A stretch of 51,764 nt of DNA from Acidobacteriota bacterium. Lineage in GTDB: Bacteria; Acidobacteriota; Blastocatellia; Pyrinomonadales; Pyrinomonadaceae. The notes under the pieces are model-generated. The model saw only the letters and a list, made by a program, of their open reading frames with translations. It made no database searches and had not been told where the DNA came from. The position numbers and the translations under genes are program-made. This document shows, piece by piece, positions 17,087 through 24,847 of the stretch. The stretch is from assembly GCA_003223025.1 (NCBI GenBank), contig QHXR01000014.1, positions 1 to 51,764 of the forward strand, read 5' to 3'. Numbering within the stretch: position 1 is the stretch's first letter; each line of letters begins with the position of its first letter.

Positions 17087-18521
17087 CAGCCTGAAGAGTC
17101 GATTTCAAAATTTCCAACAATAGTTCCTCTTCCCTTTCGTCGACTGTTCTCAGATCGATCAGTACACGGTCATTTTCGATCCTGGCGATGACCGGCGTTT
17201 CGGCCGAGCGAAATAGTTTCTCGATCTCGGACGGCGAAGATTGAGAGCTATTGATCCCGATCAGCATCGTCTCTCTTTCGACGCCCGGCGCCGATCCGCC
17301 TCCGACTACCGATCCACCTTCGACCAATTCGATCTCGATACCGGACATTTGAGTTTCGCCGAGCCGTTCGACAAAACGTTTCGCTCTCGCCTTGATCTCG
17401 TCTCGAGTGAGACCGAGCATCCTCAACACCGGAACCGTCGTCTCGGCATCTTCGCGAAGATACGATTCCAACGTTGCACCCAACGCCGCATACACGATCT
17501 TGCTAACTCGAAGCGCTCGATACAGCGGATGCTTCCGTATCTGCTCAATAAGATTCCCGCGCCCGACGATGATCCCCGCCTGCGCGCCGCCAAGTAATTT
17601 GTCTCCGCTGAAAGTGACGAGGTCGACGCCGCCGGAAACGGATCTGCTGATCAGCGGTTCGTCGTCGAGACCGAAACGTTCAAGATCGATCAGCGCACCT
17701 GAACCCGCGTCTTCAAAAAGCAGCACACCACGTTTTCGGGTGAGCTCAGCCAGTTCCGCGAGCTCGGGCTTATCGGTGAACCCGACGATCTTATAGTTCG
17801 ACGGATGCACTCGCATCACGACCGTTGTATTCTCGTTGATCGCTCGTTCGTAGTCGGAGAGTTTCGTGCGATTCGTCGTTCCGATCTCGCGCAGTGTTGC
17901 ACCGGATTGCGAGAGAACATCCGGAACTCGAAAATCGCCGCCGATCTCAACCAGCTCGCCGCGCGAAACGACGACTTCGCCACCGTTCGCAAAAACCGTC
18001 AATACGAGATAAGCCGCCGCGGCGCAATTATTGACGACGAGTGCGCCTTCGGCTCCGGTGATCTCGGCGATGAGTTTCTCGACGTCGTCTCCGCGCCGCC
18101 CGCGCTTACCGTTTTCGAGATCGTATTCAAGAGTGCAATAGCCGGACGAGTCGACCATAGCTTCGATCGCATGCTTCGAAAGCGGAGCACGGCCGAGATT
18201 CGTGTGAATGACGACACCCGTCACGTTGATCACTCTTTGCAGGCGTGAGCGTCGGCATTGGCGCCACAGATCATCAAACTTCCGCAATGCAGAAGTCAGC
18301 AGGCTTTCTCGCGAGTAAGCTTCAGTCCGACCGGATCGAGAATTAATGTCCGCCGCGAGCTCCAGTCTGAGCTCACCGATCGCCAAGCGGACAAGCACCG
18401 CGGCCCGCGCGCGGCCAACTTCAGGTAAGAGTCGTCCGACCTCGCCGGTGCTAAGAAGCTCGTCTGTCGAGGGGAGCATTCTTAACGCCGCGCTTAGTTC
18501 TGCTGCTTGCGGATTTGCCAT
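17055..18521 (-). CDS. selA: L-seryl-tRNA(Sec) selenium transferase
   Basis: SelA converts seryl-tRNA-Sec to selenocysteinyl-tRNA-Sec with selenophosphate, using PLP; it works as a large ring-shaped complex. The 488-aa length is normal. Signatures are RVINVTGVVIHTNLGRAPLS, TLEYDLENGKRGRRG, VNNCAAAAYLVLTVFANG and the PLP lysine in FSGDKLLGGAQAGIIVGR. The gene means the organism can probably insert selenocysteine, provided selB, selC and selD exist elsewhere. The 3' end overlaps serC by 32 bases in convergent orientation, an unusual overlap for two enzymes that both act on serine metabolism. No selB or selD is nearby. Confidence 0.95.
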   Translation of the reverse strand: MANPQAAELSAALRMLPSTDELLSTGEVGRLLPEVGRARAAVLVRLAIGELRLELAADINSRSGRTEAYSRESLLTSALRKFDDLWRQCRRSRLQRVINVTGVVIHTNLGRAPLSKHAIEAMVDSSGYCTLEYDLENGKRGRRGDDVEKLIAEITGAEGALVVNNCAAAAYLVLTVFANGGEVVVSRGELVEIGGDFRVPDVLSQSGATLREIGTTNRTKLSDYERAINENTTVVMRVHPSNYKIVGFTDKPELAELAELTRKRGVLLFEDAGSGALIDLERFGLDDEPLISRSVSGGVDLVTFSGDKLLGGAQAGIIVGRGNLIEQIRKHPLYRALRVSKIVYAALGATLESYLREDAETTVPVLRMLGLTRDEIKARAKRFVERLGETQMSGIEIELVEGGSVVGGGSAPGVERETMLIGINSSQSSPSEIEKLFRSAETPVIARIENDRVLIDLRTVDEREEELLLEILKSTLQAASRSGTQSHS

Positions 18522-18573
18522 TTCGCTAGTTTAACCACACGAAAGAAAAAAGTACGAGCAGAGGCTGGATTCT

Positions 18574-18582
18574 TGCTATACT
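18574..18582 (+). promoter_or_regulatory. Extended -10 promoter candidate
   Basis: TGCTATACT is an extended -10 element (TGn before a near-consensus TATACT) 46 bases before the start of the conserved small protein. No convincing -35 is seen 16-18 bases upstream, which is usual for extended -10 promoters. A CGGCCGTTCGGCC hairpin follows in the leader. Confidence 0.45.
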
Positions 18583-18627
18583 CGTAACGGCCGTTCGGCC
18601 CCCATCCTGCCTTCCCTTCCTGACTTT

Positions 18628-18951
18628 ATGGCCGTAAAACCTAACAATAACATCTATCGTCAGACCCCGGGCCGCCTCGAAGAAGCCGCCGCAGTTGATA
18701 AACAAATCGCGAGGATCGAGGACGACGTGCGTCGTCTGAAAATCGAATTCGATATCTACTTCAACGGTGCCGTGAAGCGTCCGCCGCTGGAAGCCCGTTC
18801 GCGTGTCGAGTCGCAGATCAAACGCATGAGCGACAATCGCTCGATGTCGTACGCGCAGCGCTACAAATTCAACGGAGTCGTTTCGAGGTACACGTCGTAC
18901 CGCGAGCTTTGGCGACGAATGCTGCGTTCGAAAGGTGAAGAATTATTTTGA
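18628..18951 (+). CDS. Conserved hypothetical protein, charged coiled coil
   Basis: This 107-aa protein is not recognised beyond being the kind of small basic protein conserved near SelA/Csp genes in acidobacteria (from general impression, not from a search). It contains a helical, heptad-like stretch DKQIARIEDDVRRLKIEF (about residues 24-41) and a basic C-terminus ending RRMLRSKGEELF. No signal peptide or membrane segment is seen. An extended -10 precedes it and a strong bidirectional terminator follows it, so it is likely transcribed alone. The function is unknown. Confidence 0.6.
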   Translation: MAVKPNNNIYRQTPGRLEEAAAVDKQIARIEDDVRRLKIEFDIYFNGAVKRPPLEARSRVESQIKRMSDNRSMSYAQRYKFNGVVSRYTSYRELWRRMLRSKGEELF

Positions 18952-18974
18952 ACTGATCTCGATCAGAAAAATAA

Positions 18975-19009
18975 AAAAGCGAACCGTGATGCCACGATTC
19001 GCTTTTTTT
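18975..19009. terminator. Bidirectional terminator
   Basis: AAAAAGCGAACCGTG and CACGATTCGCTTTTTTT form a stem with a four-base loop (ATGC), one internal mismatch, an A run on the left and a T run on the right. It can stop transcription of the small protein gene on the plus strand and of the cold-shock gene on the minus strand. Confidence 0.9.
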
Positions 19010-19055
19010 GTTTGAAATATCTGACGCGATCGAAAAGGGGGACCGATCACAATTT

Positions 19056-19268
19056 CTAAACGGCGACCTTCATAACATTTTCGGCTTGGGGGCCTTTTGG
19101 TCCGTTGGTCACTTCGAATTCAACTTCCTGGCCCTGGATCAAGGTCTTGTAGCCGTCGCCGGATATAGCGCTGTAGTGCACGAATATATCCTGTTCGCCC
19201 GGCTGCTCGATAAATCCGTAGCCTTTCGCGTTGTTGAACCACTTGACCATTCCGACTGTTTTAGACAT
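19056..19268 (-). CDS. Cold-shock protein, CspA family
   Basis: This 70-aa single cold-shock domain protein binds single-stranded nucleic acid and melts RNA hairpins. RNP1 (KGYGFIE) and RNP2 (DIFVHY) are intact with their aromatic residues. The start is firmly placed by TTAGGAGGAATTAGAAAC immediately upstream. The 346 bases upstream contain no other gene, so a long 5' leader typical of csp mRNAs is plausible, but no cold-box was identified. The gene faces the small protein gene across the bidirectional terminator. Confidence 0.97.
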   Translation of the reverse strand: MSKTVGMVKWFNNAKGYGFIEQPGEQDIFVHYSAISGDGYKTLIQGQEVEFEVTNGPKGPQAENVMKVAV

Positions 19269-19614
19269 TGTTTCTAATTCCTCCTAAGAACATAAAGCAC
19301 TAACAATTTTTCCAATCCCTTACCCTCGCTTTACAAAAAGAAAACCGCCGCGTGTTCGCCATGCGAGTGCGTACACGAGTGCGGTAAAAATCTTGTGTGG
19401 ACGTCGGCATCTGCAAAGAAATAACAAATCTTAAACCGCAAGATTTTCCCTTTAGATATTCGGGTTTTATTGATTGACGAAAGAGAATTTACTCATATTT
19501 GTAACGTCTGTCAAGGTGTTTCTTTGCATTTCTTTGCATAAGTTCCAAAATTGACATCGACCCGGCCATACACCAAGATTAGGCATACTTTATCGGTCTT
19601 TTTGAACGATTTCG
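19269..19614. other. Intergenic region between csp and kynA
   Basis: This 346-base divergent region holds the csp leader on the minus strand and the kynA upstream region on the plus strand. Visible features are a direct duplication TTTCTTTGCATTTCTTTGCA at 19520-19539, and a TTGACA at 19551 without a matching -10 box. It is rather AT-rich. No gene and no known RNA motif was recognised. Confidence 0.5.
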
Positions 19615-20421
19615 ATGGCACAAGAATACGGAAAAGGCGCCCCGCTTTCCTATAACAAATACCTAAAAGTTCCTGAGCTGATCCGACTGCAGGAGACGCT
19701 GTCCGAACCCGCGAGTCACGACGAATTACTCTTCATCGTCATCCACCAAACGTACGAGCTTTGGTTCAAACAGATCCTACACGAGGCCGATGCGACGATC
19801 GGTTGGTTGAACGAAGGACGAACATTTCGCGCGAATCATAGCTTGCGCGCGATCATCGGGATCGAGAAAGTTTTGGTCACGCAGATCCACTTGCTCGAGA
19901 CGATGGCTCAAATCGGATTTCTCGAATTTCGCGACAAGCTAAATCCTGCGAGCGGGTTTCAATCGATGCAGTTTCGCGAGCTGGAATTCGTTTCAGGACA
20001 GAAGAATGAAAAGATCTTGAATGCATTTAAAGACGATGAGTTTGCGTACGCGCGTTTGCAAGAACGACTAAATGCTCCGGGACTCGACGATGCTTTTTGG
20101 GGATTGCTCGGACGCGTCGGATTCAAGGTCGATTCATATGAAGAGCGCGTTCAGTCGATCGTCGAGATACTGACGCACCCCGAAAAGAATGCGGACTACT
20201 TCATCATGCAGGACCTGCTCATCGAGCACGACGAGAACATCTCGCTATGGCGATATCACCACGTCCTCATGGTCGAGCGAATGCTCGGCATGAAACCCGG
20301 AACCGGCGGTTCGGAAGGCGTCGGATATCTGATGACGACGCTGACGAAGAAATTCTTCCCCGAGATCTGGGAAGCGAGAACGCATTTGAAAGTCGGCGAT
20401 GGTAGTGGGTGTCCGATTTAG
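19615..20421 (+). CDS. kynA: Tryptophan 2,3-dioxygenase
   Basis: This heme enzyme oxidises L-tryptophan to N-formylkynurenine, the first step of the kynurenine pathway. The 268-aa length and the motifs ELLFIVIHQTYELWFKQILHE, SGFQSMQFRELEFVSG and the C-terminal NISLWRYHHVLMVERMLG, which bears the axial heme His, match the bacterial family. No kynurenine formamidase or kynureninase gene is visible here, so the pathway would be elsewhere or incomplete. A palindromic repeat begins 40 bases after its stop. Identification is firm. Confidence 0.96.
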   Translation: MAQEYGKGAPLSYNKYLKVPELIRLQETLSEPASHDELLFIVIHQTYELWFKQILHEADATIGWLNEGRTFRANHSLRAIIGIEKVLVTQIHLLETMAQIGFLEFRDKLNPASGFQSMQFRELEFVSGQKNEKILNAFKDDEFAYARLQERLNAPGLDDAFWGLLGRVGFKVDSYEERVQSIVEILTHPEKNADYFIMQDLLIEHDENISLWRYHHVLMVERMLGMKPGTGGSEGVGYLMTTLTKKFFPEIWEARTHLKVGDGSGCPI

Positions 20422-20460
20422 ACGACCGGCATTAGGCCCACGACAACGAGAAATAAACTC

Positions 20461-20605
20461 GTCAACGGACTGGAGCGCGGGCATCTCTGCCTGCACATCG
20501 CCGCTTCGGCCGATGTCAGCCTGTGTCATGTCGAATCATAATCGTTGCACGCCCTCGGAAGCCTCGGCGTGGCAGGCAGAGATGCCTGCGGTCCAGTCCG
20601 TTGAC
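20461..20605. repeat. Palindromic repeat GTCAACGGACTGG, copy 1 (145 bp)
   Basis: GTCAACGGACTGGAGCGCGG begins the 34-base left arm (20461-20494), and its near-perfect reverse complement ends the element at 20572-20605. The middle contains a further CGGCTTCGGCC-type stretch. A second copy lies at 22511-22646. It falls between the kynA stop and the GHL10 stop, and the arms predict a hairpin of about 30 bp. Confidence 0.85.
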
Positions 20606-20643
20606 GAGGGCGCCTCACCTTCAAAATAAATGGCGACAAGAAT

Positions 20644-22119
20644 TTATTTGCCTGCACTCTCTCGCCCCAATCGATCCACACTCGTGACGATGATCTTTTC
20701 GATTCTCCTATCTGCCGACAACGAAATTTTGTGTTCCGATGCCGGCAGGATCGAATAACTCCATCCATCTTTATCCTTCGCATAAACCACAAACCAGAAT
20801 GCTTTGCGATTGCCGACTTCTTTCCAACTTACGCGAATGTAATCAATGCCGCTACGAATCGAAACTTTGGGAGGAGACGGACGACTCGACTTTATCCAAG
20901 TAAACTCCGGAATGATCGCCTCGTGTTTATAAACATCTTCACTGAGCGCTTTTTGGATCCCGCCCATGTCATTTCGCAGAGACTTAAAACTGAAATAAAT
21001 CGCACCACTCGTCAGCGACGTAAGGCGAGTCGCGGCGATCTGACTCGCGATCTCACCGGAGGTAAAAGTCGGTGTCGATCCGATCCGGTATGCGGCGACG
21101 CCCGGCCAGATAAATCTTCCTTTCGTATTTTGCGCACTCCACCAGTCGAGAAGCACCGGAAAGCTCAAACCCTTTCGAGAAGTCTCCCAATAAAACTGAG
21201 GTGATAAATAATCGACCGTTCCATCCTGAAGCCACTTGCGCGAATCCGCGTACAATTCCGCATACGCATTGAAGCCCGCGATTCCTTTTTCCGGAACCGG
21301 CTGCCAGATGCCGAATGGCGAGATCCCGTAAACGACATCGGGTTTGATCTTTTTTATCGCGCGTCCGACGGCTTCGATAAATGAATTTACGTTCGACCGG
21401 CGCCAGTCGTCACGACTAAGTTTTCCATCGGTCTTTTGATACTCGGCCCAGTTCGTATCGTCGGGAAATTCGATCGCATGACCCGCGGCGTCATTTTCGG
21501 CGTAGGGGTAAAAGTAGTCGTCGAAATGTACGCCATCCACATCGTAGCGGCGAACGACGTCTTCGATGACATCCAGGGAATGTCGCTGTGCTTCCGGACT
21601 TGTTGGGTCGAGCCACATGTAGCGGCCATATTGCCTGACGGCTGTGGGTTTCCTTCTTGCAACGTGATCATCTGACATCGTCCTCGCCGACGGATGGTAC
21701 GCCCGATACGGGTTGAACCATGCGTGGACGAGGATGCCTCGTTTATGTGCTTCGGATACGACGAACTCGAGCGGGTCAAAATCTTGCGGCTTGCCCATTT
21801 CGCCAGTGAGAAATTCCGACCACGGCTCGAGTTGTGATCGATAGACAGCGTCGGCCATCGGCCTGACTTGAAAAATCACGGCATTAAGCCGCAGCTTCTT
21901 TGCGAGATCGAGAGACGCTAGCAGTTCTGCCTTTTGCTTTTCCGGTGGCAGTCCTTTTTGAGTTGGAAAGTCGATGTTGTCGACCGTTGCTATCCACACT
22001 GCCCGAAACTCGCGTTCGGGTTTTGGCCGCGGCTGCGCGTTTAGCGGGGGTGCGAGCAGGCTTAGCAACAGGCTTAGAAGCACGACGAAGTTTTGCAACG
22101 ATCTTTGGTTTATAGACAT
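20644..22119 (-). CDS. GHL10 (family 10-like) glycoside hydrolase
   Basis: This about 491-aa protein is a GHL10-type (formerly DUF187) hydrolase with a TIM-barrel domain and a C-terminal beta domain. It has a signal peptide (about 1-28, SLLAPPLNAQ), so it is exported. Characteristic segments are REFRAVWIATVDNIDFPTQ, HAWFNPYRAYHPSARTM and VDGVHFDDYFYPYAEND, followed by PLLDWWSAQNTKGRFIWPGV-like sequence. The family is thought to act on peptidoglycan-like or bacterial polysaccharides, but substrate is not known. ATG 22119 fits the signal peptide; a TTG at 22134 is also in frame. Its first 236 bases overlap, in another frame, the end of the upstream GIY-YIG-like gene. Confidence 0.85.
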   Translation of the reverse strand: MSINQRSLQNFVVLLSLLLSLLAPPLNAQPRPKPEREFRAVWIATVDNIDFPTQKGLPPEKQKAELLASLDLAKKLRLNAVIFQVRPMADAVYRSQLEPWSEFLTGEMGKPQDFDPLEFVVSEAHKRGILVHAWFNPYRAYHPSARTMSDDHVARRKPTAVRQYGRYMWLDPTSPEAQRHSLDVIEDVVRRYDVDGVHFDDYFYPYAENDAAGHAIEFPDDTNWAEYQKTDGKLSRDDWRRSNVNSFIEAVGRAIKKIKPDVVYGISPFGIWQPVPEKGIAGFNAYAELYADSRKWLQDGTVDYLSPQFYWETSRKGLSFPVLLDWWSAQNTKGRFIWPGVAAYRIGSTPTFTSGEIASQIAATRLTSLTSGAIYFSFKSLRNDMGGIQKALSEDVYKHEAIIPEFTWIKSSRPSPPKVSIRSGIDYIRVSWKEVGNRKAFWFVVYAKDKDGWSYSILPASEHKISLSADRRIEKIIVTSVDRLGRESAGK

Positions 22120-22462
22120 TTTGAATGCAGACAAATGACCGGCTTGCGAGGAGATCTTCGATCACGGTTCGACGCATCTTCGCATCTTTTTCTTTTAGCA
22201 GGCAAACTACGTTTGCCTCATTCTCTTTCGCACAAACTGCCCGCTTATGCTTCCTAAACTCCCGGAGAGTTGATTCCGTTTCGCCGATGCACACTGAAAG
22301 TTGATGGCCCCGACCGCGATGATCGATGAAGCGCCGCGAGATTATAAAAACAGCGGGCTGGTCGGTGATGACGGCAGTGAGTGGATAGACTTTGAAGTGA
22401 TAATCGGAGTTATGTCCCCGAAATAAAGCATCGGCGAGCTTACGTGCGGGTGCGTGTTTCAT
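21884..22462 (-). CDS. GIY-YIG-like protein with basic tail
   Basis: About 192 aa. The first 110 residues resemble a diverged GIY-YIG-like fold (VFIISRR, then HQLSVCIGETESTLREFRKH and EANVVCLLKEKDAKMRR); catalytic function is uncertain. The last 80 residues are Lys/Arg/Ala/Pro-rich (KPARTPAKRAAAAKTRTR), like a DNA-binding tail, but they lie in an overlapping frame of the GHL10 signal-peptide region, so they may be a read-through product rather than native. ATG 22462 was chosen; ATG 22471 is also possible. Longer versions would translate a palindromic repeat. A perfect 17-bp palindrome covers the start region. Confidence 0.55.
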   Translation of the reverse strand: MKHAPARKLADALFRGHNSDYHFKVYPLTAVITDQPAVFIISRRFIDHRGRGHQLSVCIGETESTLREFRKHKRAVCAKENEANVVCLLKEKDAKMRRTVIEDLLASRSFVCIQNVYKPKIVAKLRRASKPVAKPARTPAKRAAAAKTRTRVSGSVDSNGRQHRLSNSKRTATGKAKGRTASVSRSRKEAAA

Positions 22463-22479
22463 GTGATACATTGTATCAC
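22463..22479. promoter_or_regulatory. Operator-like 17-bp palindrome
   Basis: GTGATACATTGTATCAC is a perfect palindrome around one central base. It overlaps the two candidate start codons of the GIY-YIG-like gene. This is typical of a repressor binding site, but no regulator is known for it. No known motif family was matched. Confidence 0.45.
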
Positions 22480-22510
22480 GGATGCAACACAGGTCAATTG
22501 TTTTAGCAAC

Positions 22511-22646
22511 GTCAACGGACTGGACCGCAGGCATCCCTGCCTGCATGAGCGTCGCTTCGACGCGAAAATATGCAGAGCCTCGCAGCGTTTGACGCCGCGG
22601 AAGCCACGGCGTTGCAGGCAGGCTGCCTGCGGTCCAGTCCGTTGTC
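22511..22646. repeat. Palindromic repeat GTCAACGGACTGG, copy 2 (136 bp)
   Basis: The left arm 22511-22544 and right arm 22614-22646 repeat the arms of the copy at 20461-20605 with about 90 percent identity. The right arm ends four bases before the hemW stop codon. The two copies flank the GHL10 and GIY-YIG-like genes. Confidence 0.85.
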
Positions 22647-22650
22647 GCCA

Positions 22651-23781
22651 TCAGACGAAAATCGAGAACACTTCGTTAGAAAAAACTTTGCCGCGTTCGG
22701 TCAACACAAGTTGACCAGCTCTAAATTCAAGGAGTCCGTTGTCTGCAGCGGTCTCCAACTCGCGTTTATATTTTTCCTCGAGATCGATACCGAATCGTAA
22801 ACGATAGCTATCGAGGTCAAGACCTTCAACCAACCGCAGACCAAGAAACGCGAACTCGGAAGCAACATCGATCGTCTCTCGCATCACTTCCGCGGTCGCC
22901 GCCGTTTCGATCATCTCAACATATCGAGCCGTGTCACGCTCATTGGCGTATCGTTCGACACCGTCGAACGAATGCGCCGAGACGCCGAACGCGTACACCG
23001 GATCGAGGCGCCAATATTTCGAGTTGTGTCTCGACTCAAATCCAGGCATCGCAAAGTTTGAGATCTCGTACTGTCGATACCCGGCCGCAGTCAACTCCTC
23101 GATCATGAACTCATACATCGACGCCGCAAGCTCGTCGTCCGGTTTCGGTTGTCGTCCCGATCTGATCTGCTCGGCGAGCGGAGTCGCCTCATGGACTTCG
23201 AGAAGGTAAAGCGATAGATGCTCGGGCTTCATCGACACGGCTTCTCTTACGTTCTTTTTCCAATCTTCCAAAGTCTGTCCCGGAAGTCCGGCGATGAGAT
23301 CGAAACTGATGTTCGTGAATCCCGCCTCACGAACCAATGCGAATGTCGTTCGCGCATCGTTCGCATCATGGCCCCGCGCGAGAAGCTTCAACGCGCGATC
23401 ATCGAACGTCTGCACACCGAAGCTCGCGCGATTTACGCCGAGCGATCGGTATCCCTTGAGACTCTCAATGGTGACCGTCGCGGGATTCATCTCCATCGTG
23501 ACCTCGTCTGCTCCCATCAATAAGAAGGCACTGTCAACAGCGTAGATAATTCGTTCGACTTGCTGCGGCGAAAGAAGTGATGGAGTGCCGCCGCCAAAGT
23601 AGATCGTATCGATCCAGTTGTTCTCCGCGTTATCGGGAAGCTGGAATTTCACGATCTCCTTACAAAGCGCGTTCACGTATCGATCAACCGCGTCGCTGCT
23701 TCGATAAACATCCGTCGCGAAGTCGCAGTACGAGCAGCGAGACTTACAGAAAGGAATGTGAAGATAAACTCCGGCGGGCAT
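22651..23781 (-). CDS. hemW: Radical SAM heme chaperone HemW
   Basis: HemW is a radical SAM protein related to HemN; it binds and delivers heme rather than oxidising coproporphyrinogen. The 376-aa length fits. The iron-sulfur motif is CKSRCSYCDF near residues 12-21 (CxxxCxxC), after the short N-terminus PAGVYLHIPF that is typical of HemW. Later motifs are IYFGGGTPSLL, SLKGYRSLGVNRASFGVQ and EISNFAMPGFESRHN. The C-terminal HemN domain is present. The stop codon abuts a palindromic repeat. The gene is on the same strand as the GIY-YIG-like gene downstream. Confidence 0.93.
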   Translation of the reverse strand: MPAGVYLHIPFCKSRCSYCDFATDVYRSSDAVDRYVNALCKEIVKFQLPDNAENNWIDTIYFGGGTPSLLSPQQVERIIYAVDSAFLLMGADEVTMEMNPATVTIESLKGYRSLGVNRASFGVQTFDDRALKLLARGHDANDARTTFALVREAGFTNISFDLIAGLPGQTLEDWKKNVREAVSMKPEHLSLYLLEVHEATPLAEQIRSGRQPKPDDELAASMYEFMIEELTAAGYRQYEISNFAMPGFESRHNSKYWRLDPVYAFGVSAHSFDGVERYANERDTARYVEMIETAATAEVMRETIDVASEFAFLGLRLVEGLDLDSYRLRFGIDLEEKYKRELETAADNGLLEFRAGQLVLTERGKVFSNEVFSIFV

Positions 23782-23877
23782 TTCTAAAATCTAACACGAG
23801 GATTGTGGCATGTCCTGTGGGAACCCACATTGTTTGTTTTTATCTCCGGCAATAATCTTGAGGTGGTTACACGGAAT

Positions 23878-24828
23878 ATGCACAGACTAATTTTTCCACT
23901 TATGTTGCTTCTATTGTCCGCCTGTGGTCGAGAAGCGGTCAGTACTTCTCCCGTACTAGAGAATACTGGGGTCTTAAAGTTTGAGGCGAGCGAGCCCGTA
24001 GTCACATCGCCATCTACCCCGGAATACCAAGGCACGACAATCGACGAAATTTTTCCGATATTGGAACAACACAGCTTCCAAGAAACGGAATTCGTGCACC
24101 GAGCTTTCGACGTCGCTGTTAAAGATTACAAAGTGGAAATATCGCAATTCAAACCAATATTTTTAAAACGCGCGTCACTTCGAATGCTTAAATTTCGGGC
24201 CGCGTCAGATGATTATTGGTCGAGTCTTGTGGGCGAATCGCATCTGCTCGGAGCGAATTCTAACCAGATCTATATTGTTGCGACGGGTCCAGGGGCAGTT
24301 TGCTGCACGAATTATTGGATAGTCGACACGACGTCAACCGATCCTCACCTCATTTTTCGAAGCGAAGATTTTGGGGATTTTCGTGGTCCGATCGAGATCG
24401 CCGATGACAATAAAGATGGAATTTACGAGTTGGCTCAGTTTGATTCGTGCATGCGATATTTTCGGGATGATTGCGGTAGTTGTTCTCCCGAACCCAGAGC
24501 ATATTTCGCATATGATCAAAAGCGAAAACGATATAAGCCTACGAAGGGAATTCAACAGGCCTTTGTAAAGGCGGATTTTTCAGACGAGGAGAAATCGCTC
24601 GAGACCAAACATCGAGAATTCCGGCAGACGAAGGATATTGTTGTCCAGAACGATCTCCGGCACCTGTTGCTTGGCCACATTGCCGAACTGTTACACATCG
24701 GCGGAGACGCCAAAGCTTGGAGTTATTTCACGAGATTCAACGATATTGTAGACGCGGAAGACCGGCGAGAAATGAAGAGACGGTTATCGCATTGCAAGTT
24801 TTACAAAATATTGCACGCACGAAAATGA
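23878..24828 (+). CDS. Putative lipoprotein, unknown function
   Basis: This 316-aa protein starts with a signal peptide ending in the lipobox LLLSAC (Cys16), so it is probably a lipoprotein. The rest has no recognised domain. It contains an FG-GAP-like stretch DDNKDGIYELAQFDSC and a Cys-rich segment with YFRDDCGSCS. The gene is more AT-rich than its neighbours, which may indicate recent acquisition. The start ATG 23878 follows GAGGTGG about 11 bases upstream; an in-frame start at 23803 would add a non-signal stretch. It is convergent with purL, 20 bases apart. Confidence 0.6.
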   Translation: MHRLIFPLMLLLLSACGREAVSTSPVLENTGVLKFEASEPVVTSPSTPEYQGTTIDEIFPILEQHSFQETEFVHRAFDVAVKDYKVEISQFKPIFLKRASLRMLKFRAASDDYWSSLVGESHLLGANSNQIYIVATGPGAVCCTNYWIVDTTSTDPHLIFRSEDFGDFRGPIEIADDNKDGIYELAQFDSCMRYFRDDCGSCSPEPRAYFAYDQKRKRYKPTKGIQQAFVKADFSDEEKSLETKHREFRQTKDIVVQNDLRHLLLGHIAELLHIGGDAKAWSYFTRFNDIVDAEDRREMKRRLSHCKFYKILHARK

Positions 24829-24847
24829 CTTTCGAAATTCGCCGATG

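Noticed and set aside
19551-19556. Sigma-70 promoter of kynA (TTGACA)
   Set aside because: There is no acceptable -10 box at 16-18 bases spacing.
22462-22651. N-terminal extension of the GIY-YIG-like protein
   Set aside because: The extension would be a translation of the palindromic repeat, so a downstream ATG is preferred.
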